Below, piece by piece: positions 26,558 to 33,158 of a stretch of DNA of 34,847 nt; positions within the stretch are counted from its first letter, which is position 1, and the number at the start of each line of letters is the position of its first letter. The notes beneath the pieces were generated by a model, which saw only the letters and a list, made by a program, of their open reading frames with translations, was not told where the DNA came from and did no database searches. Where the stretch lies: contig JAUYJC010000361.1 in the NCBI GenBank assembly GCA_030688735.1, positions 1 through 34,847 of the forward strand, given 5' to 3'. This DNA comes from Deltaproteobacteria bacterium (lineage in GTDB: Bacteria > Desulfobacterota > Binatia > UBA9968). Both the position numbers and the translations under genes were made by a program.

Positions 26558-26864
26558 CTCAAATATCCGCAGACGGAGATTAGACTGCTAAATCGGCTCG
26601 GCACCAAAGCCAGCAACTTTGCTGGGCAGTTTCTCTGTATTTGTCGTAAAGCGGCTCATTTCCCAGCTCGGGATCGGCTAAACTGTCAATAAGACCCAAC
26701 GGGTTACGGTACATTATCCACTGTGCCTTCATCGCGCGCAAGCGGTATGAGGCATTGACACGTGGCTCTCGCTTCACGTTCTTCAGCCGAAAGGTTTCGG
26801 GTTCCATTTTGCCCGAAAGCCTGTCCGTGTATTTGGGCTTGAGTTTTCAGGTCTGATAAGCATA
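26558..26864. other. Divergent gap between kinase 1 and the TPR lipoprotein
   Basis: This 307-bp interval must hold the promoters of the two divergent genes. I found no convincing box pair. A 75-codon minus-strand frame (26580-26807) ends 22 nt before the kinase ATG. It encodes a polar sequence with RAMKAQWIMYRNPLGLIDSL but has no ribosome site and no family I recognise. I treat it as probably non-coding. Confidence 0.35.
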
Positions 26865-27716
26865 ATGTGCGATTGGGAACGAGCCGTGAATAGATACTAC
26901 CTAATTTTACTCGCATTGTGCCAGTTTGTCATGGGCTGCGCCGTACCCATGGCGACGCAAGTCGACCTGGGGCGTGCCGCGCTGCTTGCGGGAAACCCCG
27001 AGATCGCTGCCGATCACTTTCGGCGCGTCGCGGAAGCTCAGCCTCAGTACGTCGCCGACTTGCCACCGCTGCGCGAAGGCATTTGGACTTATCTCGGACG
27101 CGCCTATTATGATGCCGGCAAAATGGCTGAGGCTCGCGAGTCGCTCACTGTCGGGCTCAAAAACGACGATGGCGATTTCATGGCCAGGTTGTATTTTGCG
27201 CTCACGTTGCTTCGGGTGAAAGATCCGCCGGCTCAAAGCGAGAAAAGTTTCGCGCTCGCCGATATCTTATACGCATTGAAAGAACGGGTCGCGCCAAAGA
27301 GAATGGCGGTTTTGATCAAAGAACGAGGCACGAACTTCAACTTAACCGGCGAGAGCGAAAGAGAGCTGAGAAAAGCCGGCGCGGACGACGAGATGATTGA
27401 ACAAATCCGCATTAGCGCAAAGAATCGACGTGCCCTCGGAGAATCGCCGGGGCAGCAGGGCTTGCGCGAGGTTGAGCGCGCGTTGAAGGAGATCCAAACT
27501 TGGCAGGACCGTATTCGAGGAACGGAGTATGGCCGTTTTTGGGACCCACGGAAACGAATCAGAGCTCAAGTGGATGCGAACCTCACCATGATCGCGACCA
27601 AAAAAACCGGCCGGCAGGAGTTCCTAGCCGGTCTAGAATGGGTTGGAAAGGCGATCGAAGAAGAGCTTGAACTGGTTCGCAGGGATAAACTCGAATATGA
27701 GAAAAAAAGGCCCTGA
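26865..27716 (+). CDS. TPR-type lipoprotein encoded between the two kinases
   Basis: A predicted outer-membrane or periplasmic lipoprotein of 283 residues. The hydrophobic signal YYLILLALCQFVMGC ends in a lipobox-type VMGC. The GTG at 26886 would give a cleaner lipoprotein signal peptide starting at VNRYY, so the true start may be there rather than the ATG at 26865. Mature residues about 30-110 look like two tetratricopeptide repeats (AALLAGNPEIAADHFRRVAEAQP, TYLGRAYYDAGKMAEARESL). The FNLTGESERELRKAGADDEMIEQI segment (about 153-176) is a short helical module also seen near bacterial kinases and caspase-like proteins. The C-terminus is coiled-coil-like. It is not TssJ, which is shorter and a beta-sandwich. 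It may link envelope status to the kinases. Confidence 0.8.
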   Translation: MCDWERAVNRYYLILLALCQFVMGCAVPMATQVDLGRAALLAGNPEIAADHFRRVAEAQPQYVADLPPLREGIWTYLGRAYYDAGKMAEARESLTVGLKNDDGDFMARLYFALTLLRVKDPPAQSEKSFALADILYALKERVAPKRMAVLIKERGTNFNLTGESERELRKAGADDEMIEQIRISAKNRRALGESPGQQGLREVERALKEIQTWQDRIRGTEYGRFWDPRKRIRAQVDANLTMIATKKTGRQEFLAGLEWVGKAIEEELELVRRDKLEYEKKRP

Positions 27717-27766
27717 TCGTTCCGGTTAGTATTTTTGATTCTTCTGGGTTTCCTGTGAAGAGCTAT

Positions 27767-27856
27767 TCACCACAGAGACACAGAGTTCACTGAGTTCGGA
27801 GTAATTTCTATCAAAAACTCTTTACTCCGCGTCCTCCGCGCCTCCGCGTGGTTCAC
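27767..27856 (-). repeat. MITE-like dispersed element, copy 2 (inverted relative to copy 1)
   Basis: About 90 bp beginning TCACCACAGAGACACAGAG and ending CGCGGAGG-type sequence in complement. Its reverse complement matches 2037-2124 over essentially the whole length, including the GCGGAGGACGC-GAGTAAAGAG core. Its ends are imperfect inverted repeats. It lies 51 bp after the TPR lipoprotein stop and 52 bp before the kinase 2 stop, so it fills most of a convergent gap and could fold into a terminator-like stem. Confidence 0.75.
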
Positions 27857-27907
27857 ACGGAAGCCTGAAGAACCGTATTTTTAATGGCGGTCTTCGCCCA
27901 TCAGGTC

Positions 27908-30112
27908 TCAGCAATTGAGATCGGACCGACCCAGAGTCCGCTCCGCAACGCACGCTCGTCTAGTGATGGCCATTTCTCCTTGAACTTCGGTATTACGCGG
28001 GTCGAGCTTTCCGGCTTTTTCTAGTGCGGCGATGGCCTGCGCATATTCGCCGCGCTCGCGGTGAAGCCGGGCCATTTTGAGGTGCTCCCTGGATTGCGCA
28101 CCCTGGGCCGTTTGCTCAACTTTGGCCGTATTCGGCTCCGGTTTCTTGACGAGGCTCTTGCTTGGTTGAGCCCCTTTGATCGTTTGGGGATTCTCTCTTT
28201 GAGTGATAGCTTTTATGGTTAATCTCACGGGTTCACTGGCCACATCACCTGAACGCGCAATCACTTCTACTCTGCCTTCCCGTTGTCCCAAAACCTCGCC
28301 CTTGGCGTTTACGGCGGCAATGGTGCTGTCGCTACTGTCCCAGCGAACCGTTTTGACCTCACTCTCCTTTCCATCGGAGTACTTTCCCCGAACGCGCAAG
28401 GCTAGACGGCCATTGACCTTCATATCACGCTGGGCTGCTTGGATTGCCAACGAGACCAGCCGCGGCGCGCCAACCGGATCTTGAGATTTCGGCCGCATCA
28501 CCCAAATGTCGACCGGCCGGGCCGCAACGCCCCTATAGCGCGCCGATACTTGAGTTTTGCCGACCGCTCTCGCCTCGGCAGTGCCGCCAGCCATGAAGGA
28601 GAGCACCGACGGGTCGCCGCTCGTCCACTCGACGTTATCTTTAATTTCCTCGCTCGTGCCATCCGAGTATTGGGCGCTTAACCGTAGAGCCGTTCGCTCG
28701 TTGAGCGCAATTTCGTCCGTGTCGGCGCTTATTACCGCCGAAGTGATCGTTTTTGCCGGCGGAGGTTCCGACTCTGCCAAGCGCGGGGGCTTGGCTACAT
28801 TTTCCTCCGAAGGTTGTCGATACAAAGTAATGGCTGCCCACGCCACGAGAATGGCTATGGTCAGAGTGCCTCCTGCAATGAAAAGCCATTTCCAGTGAGC
28901 CGTCTTTCTTGAGATAGCTTCGACGGGTTGAGTCAAGGCTATGGTGGATGCGATCGTGGGTTGCGTGGAAATCGAGCCGCTCTCGTCTGGAGTTTGCCGA
29001 TTTTCGGAAATGTGCTCTTGTGACCCCGGGTTCGGTAATGTGTCAAATGGCGCAACATCCTCATTTAGGGCAATGGTCGCCTGCACTTCGGTTCTCGCTA
29101 CAGGCGTCTGCGGCGCCCATTTCGCTTCGTTACTTTCCAACGGCGCTGTTACCGTCAGGGGCTTCGCCGATGATGCCGGGAATTCCAGCTCCGCCTTGCG
29201 CAAAGCCGCGGCGATATCTTCCATGTTTGCCTGCCGGCGTTCCGGCTTTTTCTCCAGGGCTTGCGTGACCATCCGCTCCAGCTGAGCGGAAATTTCCCGG
29301 CGCAGCTTGCGCAGCGGCACGGGAGCTTCCTTGAGATGTTTGATCAGTACCGCCGCCGGTGTAGGCGCGGTAAAAGGCACGGTGTTGCTCAACATCTCGA
29401 AGAGCACGATTCCGAAAGCGTAGATATCGGTCTGTTCGCTTATTGGTTTGCCTTCGATCTGTTCGGGCGCCATATACGCAGGCGTTCCCATGATGCTGCC
29501 CGCTCGGGTGAGTCTTGTCGCCGCATCGGCTTCTCTCAGTCGCGCAATGCCGAAGTCCATGATTTTGACTTCGTTGTCCTGGCTGGCGATCATAATGTTT
29601 TCCGGCTTGATGTCGCGGTGAATAACGCCGGCTCGGTGCGCGGCCGCCAAGCCGTCGGCGATCTGGATGGCAAGGTGGACAACTGTGGCAACGTCCGGGG
29701 CGCCGGCGCGCATGAATCCTTTGAGGGTATTCCCCAAGAGGTATTCCATGGCGATGAACAGGTTGCCATCCTCTGCCTGGTCGAAATCGTAAATTTGAAT
29801 CACGTTGCGGTGATTCAAAGAAGCCGCGAGTTTCGCCTCCTGGCGAAATCTTCGCACAAACAGCTCATCGCGCGCATATTCGCCATGGAGGACTTTCAAG
29901 GCAACTTTTCGTTCAATGTTGACCTGCTCCGCTAGATAGACGACCGACATGCCGCCCTCGCCAAGCTTTTGCAGCACGCGGTAGCGGCCATTGATGGTCC
30001 TGCCGATTAGCGGATCTTGTTTCGGGCCGAAGTCCGTAAGGACAGTGCCGTCAATCTCGCAAACCCGCGCGTCATCGCCGTAGGTTCGCTCGCATACGTT
30101 GCATTGTTTCAT
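27908..30112 (-). CDS. Membrane Ser/Thr protein kinase with CxxC ribbon, two Ig-like domains and TPR, paralogue 2
   Basis: A 734-residue kinase, closely similar to the product of 24227-26557 through the kinase domain. Ribbon cysteines are C4, C7 and C18. The glycine loop GEGGMSVV is at 51-58, K73 is present, HRDIKPEN is at 165-172, DFG near 186-188 and the MAPEQIEG motif follows. After a polar linker comes one membrane span (WLFIAGGTLTIAILVAWAAI). Two tandem Big_2-like domains follow: IALNERTALRLSAQYSDG..., then RDMKVNGRLALRVRGKYSDG.... A C-terminal tetratricopeptide-like helix pair ends the protein (ARLHRERGEYAQAIAALEKAG). The second Ig domain is the one shared with paralogue 1. The start has GGAAGGGAA 8 nt upstream, inside a small hairpin. 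Confidence 0.93.
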   Translation of the reverse strand: MKQCNVCERTYGDDARVCEIDGTVLTDFGPKQDPLIGRTINGRYRVLQKLGEGGMSVVYLAEQVNIERKVALKVLHGEYARDELFVRRFRQEAKLAASLNHRNVIQIYDFDQAEDGNLFIAMEYLLGNTLKGFMRAGAPDVATVVHLAIQIADGLAAAHRAGVIHRDIKPENIMIASQDNEVKIMDFGIARLREADAATRLTRAGSIMGTPAYMAPEQIEGKPISEQTDIYAFGIVLFEMLSNTVPFTAPTPAAVLIKHLKEAPVPLRKLRREISAQLERMVTQALEKKPERRQANMEDIAAALRKAELEFPASSAKPLTVTAPLESNEAKWAPQTPVARTEVQATIALNEDVAPFDTLPNPGSQEHISENRQTPDESGSISTQPTIASTIALTQPVEAISRKTAHWKWLFIAGGTLTIAILVAWAAITLYRQPSEENVAKPPRLAESEPPPAKTITSAVISADTDEIALNERTALRLSAQYSDGTSEEIKDNVEWTSGDPSVLSFMAGGTAEARAVGKTQVSARYRGVAARPVDIWVMRPKSQDPVGAPRLVSLAIQAAQRDMKVNGRLALRVRGKYSDGKESEVKTVRWDSSDSTIAAVNAKGEVLGQREGRVEVIARSGDVASEPVRLTIKAITQRENPQTIKGAQPSKSLVKKPEPNTAKVEQTAQGAQSREHLKMARLHRERGEYAQAIAALEKAGKLDPRNTEVQGEMAITRRACVAERTLGRSDLNC

Positions 30113-30120
30113 GCAGAAAA

Positions 30121-30136
30121 TTCCCTTCCGAAAGGG
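30121..30136 (-). promoter_or_regulatory. Ribosome site of kinase 2 inside a small hairpin
   Basis: On the minus strand CCCTT-TCGG-AAGGG can form a 5-bp stem whose 3' arm contains the GGAAGGGAA ribosome site, 8 nt before the kinase ATG. The stem is short but G/C-rich and could lower translation initiation. Confidence 0.35.
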
Positions 30137-30298
30137 ATTGCTACGCTTGGTGAAAGCGCGTTAGCTTGAATTCTGAACATAATGCAGCCGCTGTGGTAGG
30201 CTACAAGATATCGCCATCGCGAAATTTGAAAACACAGCAGCACAGCGCGATAGCGTTAAACCGGTTCAATATTTGTGATTTGAAAAAAGGAAGAAGCC

Positions 30299-30327
30299 AA
30301 AGCCTATGAGTTGCCAGCACAGGCTTT
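30299..30327 (-). terminator. Possible intrinsic terminator after the small lipoprotein gene
   Basis: AAAGCCT and AGGCTTT form a perfect 7-bp stem with a 15-nt loop that begins at the stop codon of the 49-residue lipoprotein. On the minus transcript it is followed by GGCTTCTTCC and then six U residues. The U-run is about ten bases away from the stem, so efficiency is uncertain. Confidence 0.4.
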
Positions 30328-30476
30328 CATCCGAGGCGTGGAGGTAAGTAACTTCGGTGAAAGTCTTTCAGGTCAAGTGCAGGAGCCGGCCCGGCAACCG
30401 GCGATTGGTTCATGGTTGCGCAGCCTGCCAATAGAATGATCACTAATCCCAGGAGGAAACAGCCTAATGATCTCAT
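30327..30476 (-). CDS. Small lipoprotein of 49 residues
   Basis: The ATG at 30476 begins a classical lipoprotein signal peptide: one Arg, then CFLLGLVIILLAGC with lipobox LAGC. The mature peptide has about 31 residues, starts CATMNQ, is rich in Pro and Ala and ends SYLPPRLG. A longer frame back to 30533 would add 19 polar residues without improving the signal and would run through the promoter boxes, so I reject it. GGGAAG lies 10 nt before the ATG. An exact TTGACA/TATAAT pair lies immediately upstream. The function is unknown; such tiny lipoproteins often tune envelope or secretion complexes. It is divergent from the outer-membrane protein gene and upstream of kinase 2 on the same strand. 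Confidence 0.7.
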   Translation of the reverse strand: MRSLGCFLLGLVIILLAGCATMNQSPVAGPAPALDLKDFHRSYLPPRLG

Positions 30477-30492
30477 CGGAGTCTCACTTCCC

Positions 30493-30560
30493 TCGGCACA
30501 ATGGAAATTATAAGATACGCGACGCTTTGTCAACTTCTGCCCGCGCGCTAATTGTGCCGA
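30493..30560. promoter_or_regulatory. 10-bp inverted repeat bracketing the lipoprotein promoter, possible operator pair
   Basis: TCGGCACAAT at 30493-30502 and ATTGTGCCGA at 30551-30560 are perfect inverted copies, 48 bp apart. They flank the TTGACA/TATAAT promoter symmetrically. The right arm is also 17 bp from the -35 box of the divergent gene. The arrangement would suit a looping or cooperative regulator controlling both genes. Chance alone is possible. Confidence 0.4.
30507..30533 (-). promoter_or_regulatory. Consensus-box promoter for the small lipoprotein gene
   Basis: On the minus strand TTGACA (30533-30528) and TATAAT (30512-30507) both match sigma70 consensus exactly, with a short 15-nt spacer. 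Transcription would begin near 30500, giving a leader of about 24 nt. The short spacer means it may need an activator or be weaker than the boxes suggest. Confidence 0.6.
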
Positions 30561-30577
30561 AAAAACCTCTTTTTCTA

Positions 30578-30607
30578 TTTACAATTTATGCTATTGTTTA
30601 GTATATT
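30578..30607 (+). promoter_or_regulatory. Sigma70-type promoter for the outer-membrane protein gene
   Basis: TTTACA (30578-30583) and TATATT (30602-30607) are separated by 18 nt; each differs from consensus at one position. The predicted start site is near 30614, which leaves a very short leader containing AAGGAGG (30618-30624) before the ATG at 30631. Confidence 0.6.
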
Positions 30608-30630
30608 AGGACGCTCGAAGGAGGTTTGCA

Positions 30631-31497
30631 ATGGGTAAATTATTTGCTTTTGTGCTTTCTGTGCTAATGATTTTTTCGCCGGTTGCTATAAGCAAAGCCG
30701 CGGAGTTGCAACCGGTGGTGAGTGTCAATCTATTTGGTGGGGCCGAAAGGGGGAGTGGTGCATCCGCGGGCGGGATCGGTGGCGGGGAGATCCTGGGACT
30801 CCTGCCGCTTGCCGATAGGATTGGCTTGCAGGGGAGCGTTCTTAACCAAGGCGGAAACGGAGGCCATCGGCTAGGCGTGAGCTTGGGACCCGTTTATGCT
30901 TATAGCTCGGGAAAAGTCGGGCTGTTTGGCGACTATGTACACGAAAACAGAGGCGACAATAACTTTTTTTATTTGCGCGGTATTTGGTCCCACTACTTTA
31001 CGAATTTTGACCTTGCGTTGAGTTACACTCAACCTGTTAACTCGCTGCAACACACGCGTGTGACCGTCATCGACAGAGATTTGGATGGCGGCCAGTGTAA
31101 TAATGGTGTGCCGTTTCGAAGGAGAACCGTTAACAGAAGCGTGCCCGCGATAAATGAGCTGAAAGGGATTGTTCGCTACTATCCGACAGCCAAGACTGAA
31201 ATCAATGCTGGGCTGCTCGTCAATAGTTTCGCCGGTCCCGGCCATAATGACCCTGGCACGGGTTTCGGCGGAGTCTTTGGTTTCGCTTTTCAGGCATTGG
31301 ATTGGCTGATTATTCGCCCCATTCAAGGCCAAATGGATACACGTGAGCGCTACAGGATTACATCAGGAGTCGAACTTGTTTGGGCGCCGGCTCAGCAGGT
31401 GTACGGCAGGAGCCGCGCGCAAGAAAATGACACATCATTTGGCGTTGCCAGCACTGCAGGGGGGACCTTCAGTAGCTGCCGCACTACCGATGGGTGA
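30631..31497 (+). CDS. Exported predicted outer-membrane beta-barrel protein
   Basis: A 288-residue protein with an N-terminal signal peptide (MGKLFAFVLSVLMIFSPVA) and a probable signal peptidase I site after SKA. The mature part is rich in Gly, Asn, Tyr and Phe. It shows alternating hydrophobic/polar strands with aromatic residues near strand ends (LGVSLGPVYAYSSGKVGLFGDYVHE, FFYLRGIWSHYFTNFDLALSY), as expected for an eight- to twelve-stranded outer-membrane barrel. I recognise no named family. An insert near residues 145-175 is charged and contains a single CNNG cysteine. The C-terminus is polar rather than ending in a canonical aromatic residue, so a barrel assignment is moderate. AAGGAGG lies 6 nt before the ATG, and a clear promoter lies upstream. 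Confidence 0.7.
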   Translation: MGKLFAFVLSVLMIFSPVAISKAAELQPVVSVNLFGGAERGSGASAGGIGGGEILGLLPLADRIGLQGSVLNQGGNGGHRLGVSLGPVYAYSSGKVGLFGDYVHENRGDNNFFYLRGIWSHYFTNFDLALSYTQPVNSLQHTRVTVIDRDLDGGQCNNGVPFRRRTVNRSVPAINELKGIVRYYPTAKTEINAGLLVNSFAGPGHNDPGTGFGGVFGFAFQALDWLIIRPIQGQMDTRERYRITSGVELVWAPAQQVYGRSRAQENDTSFGVASTAGGTFSSCRTTDG

Positions 31498-31580
31498 GCT
31501 GTCATCCTTCGATCCTGGCAAAGCAGGGGGATAATCAGCGCGGCTCTGTATAGAGTAGCGGGCAACAAACAAAGCCACTT

Positions 31581-31636
31581 CGCGGGCGGGGCTAAAACCC
31601 CGTCCGCGACCAAAGGGGATGCTATCGCCCCTTTGG
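31581..31636 (+). terminator. Two adjacent strong hairpins (terminator or REP-like repeat)
   Basis: The first stem is CGCGGGCGGGG/CCCCGTCCGCG, 11 bp with one G-T pair and a CTAAAA loop (31581-31608). The second is CCAAAGGGG/CCCCTTTGG, a perfect 9-bp stem with a 9-nt loop (31610-31636). They start 84 bp after the outer-membrane protein stop. No U-run follows, so the pair may be a dispersed palindromic element that also blocks 3' exonucleases, rather than a classical terminator. Confidence 0.55.
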
Positions 31637-32182
31637 CAACCCCACAATAATGTTTCAGCCTCAAGACGCGGGGTTAACTTAGAATGTACAGTTTTCTAGC
31701 CGGGTCCTAGGATTGATTTCTCGACCAATTTCTCGATGGGAAGTGAAACGGCCGGCTTAGAATCGCGTGCTGCCGCTTCCAGGCTCTTCTCGTCGGCCGA
31801 AGGTGAATCAGGGCCGCGGCGGAAATTTGCCGCTTGGGAGAGAAATCGTCCGATCCTACGCTTGCATTAGCGGTGTTCGCCGTGCTGGCGCTGATCGCGC
31901 TTGGCCGCTCCTGGGGTGGGCCTTGCAAGGCGGCGCCGCGGCGCTAACCGCACTACGATTTGTACCCAACCGCTCGAAACGGTGATAGACTAAGAGCGAA
32001 CTTTTTGCTTTGGCAGGTTGCCGTTTTTTTTGTTGGGGCTCCTCCAGTAACGTGGGGGAAGGAAAGAGCTGGAGATGCTACAATCATACGCGCATTTGAG
32101 CCCAAATCATAAAGCAGAAACGGTCGGGAAGATTGCTATTCACTTCACGAACCTATCCACAACACCTGACAAGTCCCCCCCT

Positions 32183-32212
32183 TTGAGACACCTGATCTAA
32201 AATTGATTTAAT
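32183..32212 (+). promoter_or_regulatory. Candidate promoter for tRNA-Thr
   Basis: TTGAGA (32183-32188) and TTTAAT (32207-32212) with an 18-nt spacer each match five of six consensus positions. The predicted start would fall at or just before the first base of the tRNA, so the 5' leader would be nearly absent. Confidence 0.35.
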
Positions 32213-32219
32213 AGAATGA

Positions 32220-32295
<76 letters not shown>

Positions 32296-32324
32296 ATCTT
32301 TCATAATAGCTCCCAGGATTCGCC

Positions 32325-32450
32325 ACTCCCCATCTCCCGCAGCCAAGATGACCGGCGCCCAGAAATAAGGGTGAGAGGTTGAAACAGAACTGGGAGCACG
32401 GAGCTTGGAGTTTCGCTCCGCCTCCCGAGCCCTCCGACGCCGCGCTGCAT
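32325..32450 (-). pseudogene. Remnant of a CHAT peptidase gene 3' end
   Basis: On the minus strand one frame reads RGVGGLG followed by ETPSSVLP. A different frame, further along, reads SHPYFWAPVILAAGDG, the C-terminal signature of CHAT peptidases. The same blocks occur in the CHAT remnant at 33159-33872, where they are in one frame. Relative to that copy this one lacks 28 nt within the low-complexity insert, which accounts for the frame difference. Nothing of the catalytic domain is left. The fragment lies between tRNA-Thr and the retropepsin cassette. Confidence 0.65.
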
Positions 32451-32530
32451 GACGGCGATTTTCCGTTTGGCCTCGACGTTTGAAAGCCCCATCCGCTGCA
32501 TGTTAGCGTGTACGAAATAATGGAGATCAC

Positions 32531-32794
32531 ATGAAGAACGGTCATCCACTGGCCTTCGACAGGAAGGCGGAAGCGATCTATCGGACAAAACTGAAACCGA
32601 AGCTCGAAAAAAAATACCAAGGTCGCATTGTAGCAATCGATGTCGATTCGGGAGACTACTTCCTGGGAAAAACAGTGCTTGAAGCGATCGAGAACGGGCG
32701 CAAGAAACACCCCGGCAAAATATTCTACGCTGTTCGAATCGGCTATCCCGCCGTTCACTCGCTACGTCGTTCATGGCCATCCAAGGAAAATTAA
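32531..32794 (+). CDS. Small partner protein of the retropepsin cassette
   Basis: An 87-residue protein with GGAG 5 nt before its ATG. The core YQGRIVAIDVDSGDYFLGKTVLEAI and the following KHPGKIFYAVRIGYPAVHS resemble the short domain, often annotated DUF5678 or simply hypothetical, that is commonly encoded immediately before a clan AA aspartic protease. Residues 1-28 are basic. Its 3' end overlaps the protease gene by 22 nt, so the two are co-translated. Such pairs look like toxin-antitoxin operons in size and layout, but no toxicity is shown by the sequence. The family identification is by layout and moderate motif resemblance. Confidence 0.75.
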   Translation: MKNGHPLAFDRKAEAIYRTKLKPKLEKKYQGRIVAIDVDSGDYFLGKTVLEAIENGRKKHPGKIFYAVRIGYPAVHSLRRSWPSKEN

Positions 32795-33141
32795 GCGCCA
32801 AGGGGGAGCCAGTCGTTGTTCTGCAAGCCTTCCCGACGAAGCGCAAGATTTCTGTTATCATCGACACCGGTTTCTCTGGAGAGTTGTGCCTTTCGCCGAG
32901 CATCATTCGTCGTCTGGGTTTCGAGCGAGTCGGCCGGGAAGCTTACGTTTTGGCGGACGGACAGATTGTGCGTGCTGACATCTACAAAGCAGAAATTCTC
33001 TGGTTCAATCACAGACGGTCCGTTGAAGTGATCGCATTGGATAATCCCCAAGGACTTTTGGGAACCCAGCTTCTTCGAGAATGCACGTTGACCGTTCATT
33101 TCAGAAAGCGAAAAGGATCCATCAATCAAGAGAGACGATAA
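32773..33141 (+). CDS. Retropepsin-like clan AA aspartic protease
   Basis: A 122-residue single-domain protein. The catalytic-type motif ISVIIDTGFSGELCL (about residues 26-40) has the D-T-G triad of retropepsins; as in retroviral proteases the active enzyme would be a dimer. The second conserved element LLGTQLLRECTLTVHF (about 94-109) matches the hydrophobic-hydrophobic-Gly motif expected in these folds. There is no signal peptide, so it is cytoplasmic. The ATG is inside the preceding gene (22-nt overlap). Its physiological substrate is unknown. The cassette is enclosed by two copies of a CHAT gene 3' fragment. Confidence 0.85.
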   Translation: MAIQGKLSAKGEPVVVLQAFPTKRKISVIIDTGFSGELCLSPSIIRRLGFERVGREAYVLADGQIVRADIYKAEILWFNHRRSVEVIALDNPQGLLGTQLLRECTLTVHFRKRKGSINQERR

Positions 33142-33158
33142 GCTCATCCCCTCACCGA

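Larger units (their letters stand above)
31498..32219. other. Gene-poor stretch between the outer-membrane protein gene and tRNA-Thr
   Basis: No supported gene in 722 bp. The short frames at 31707-31928 (-) and 31767-31985 (+) overlap each other, lack ribosome sites and resemble no family I know. The left part holds the paired hairpins described separately. The right end holds a candidate tRNA promoter. An octamer T-run sits near 32026-32033 after a GCAGGTTGCCG segment without a strong stem. Confidence 0.5.

Noticed and set aside
26580-26807. 75-codon minus-strand frame upstream of kinase 1
   Set aside because: No ribosome site, no recognised motif; proximity to the kinase gene alone is not enough.
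26865-27716. TPR lipoprotein considered as TssJ
   Set aside because: It is too long, helical with TPR-like repeats, and lacks the beta-sandwich pattern of TssJ.
29261-29935. Plus-strand frame of 224 codons
   Set aside because: Antisense to the conserved kinase domain of kinase 2.
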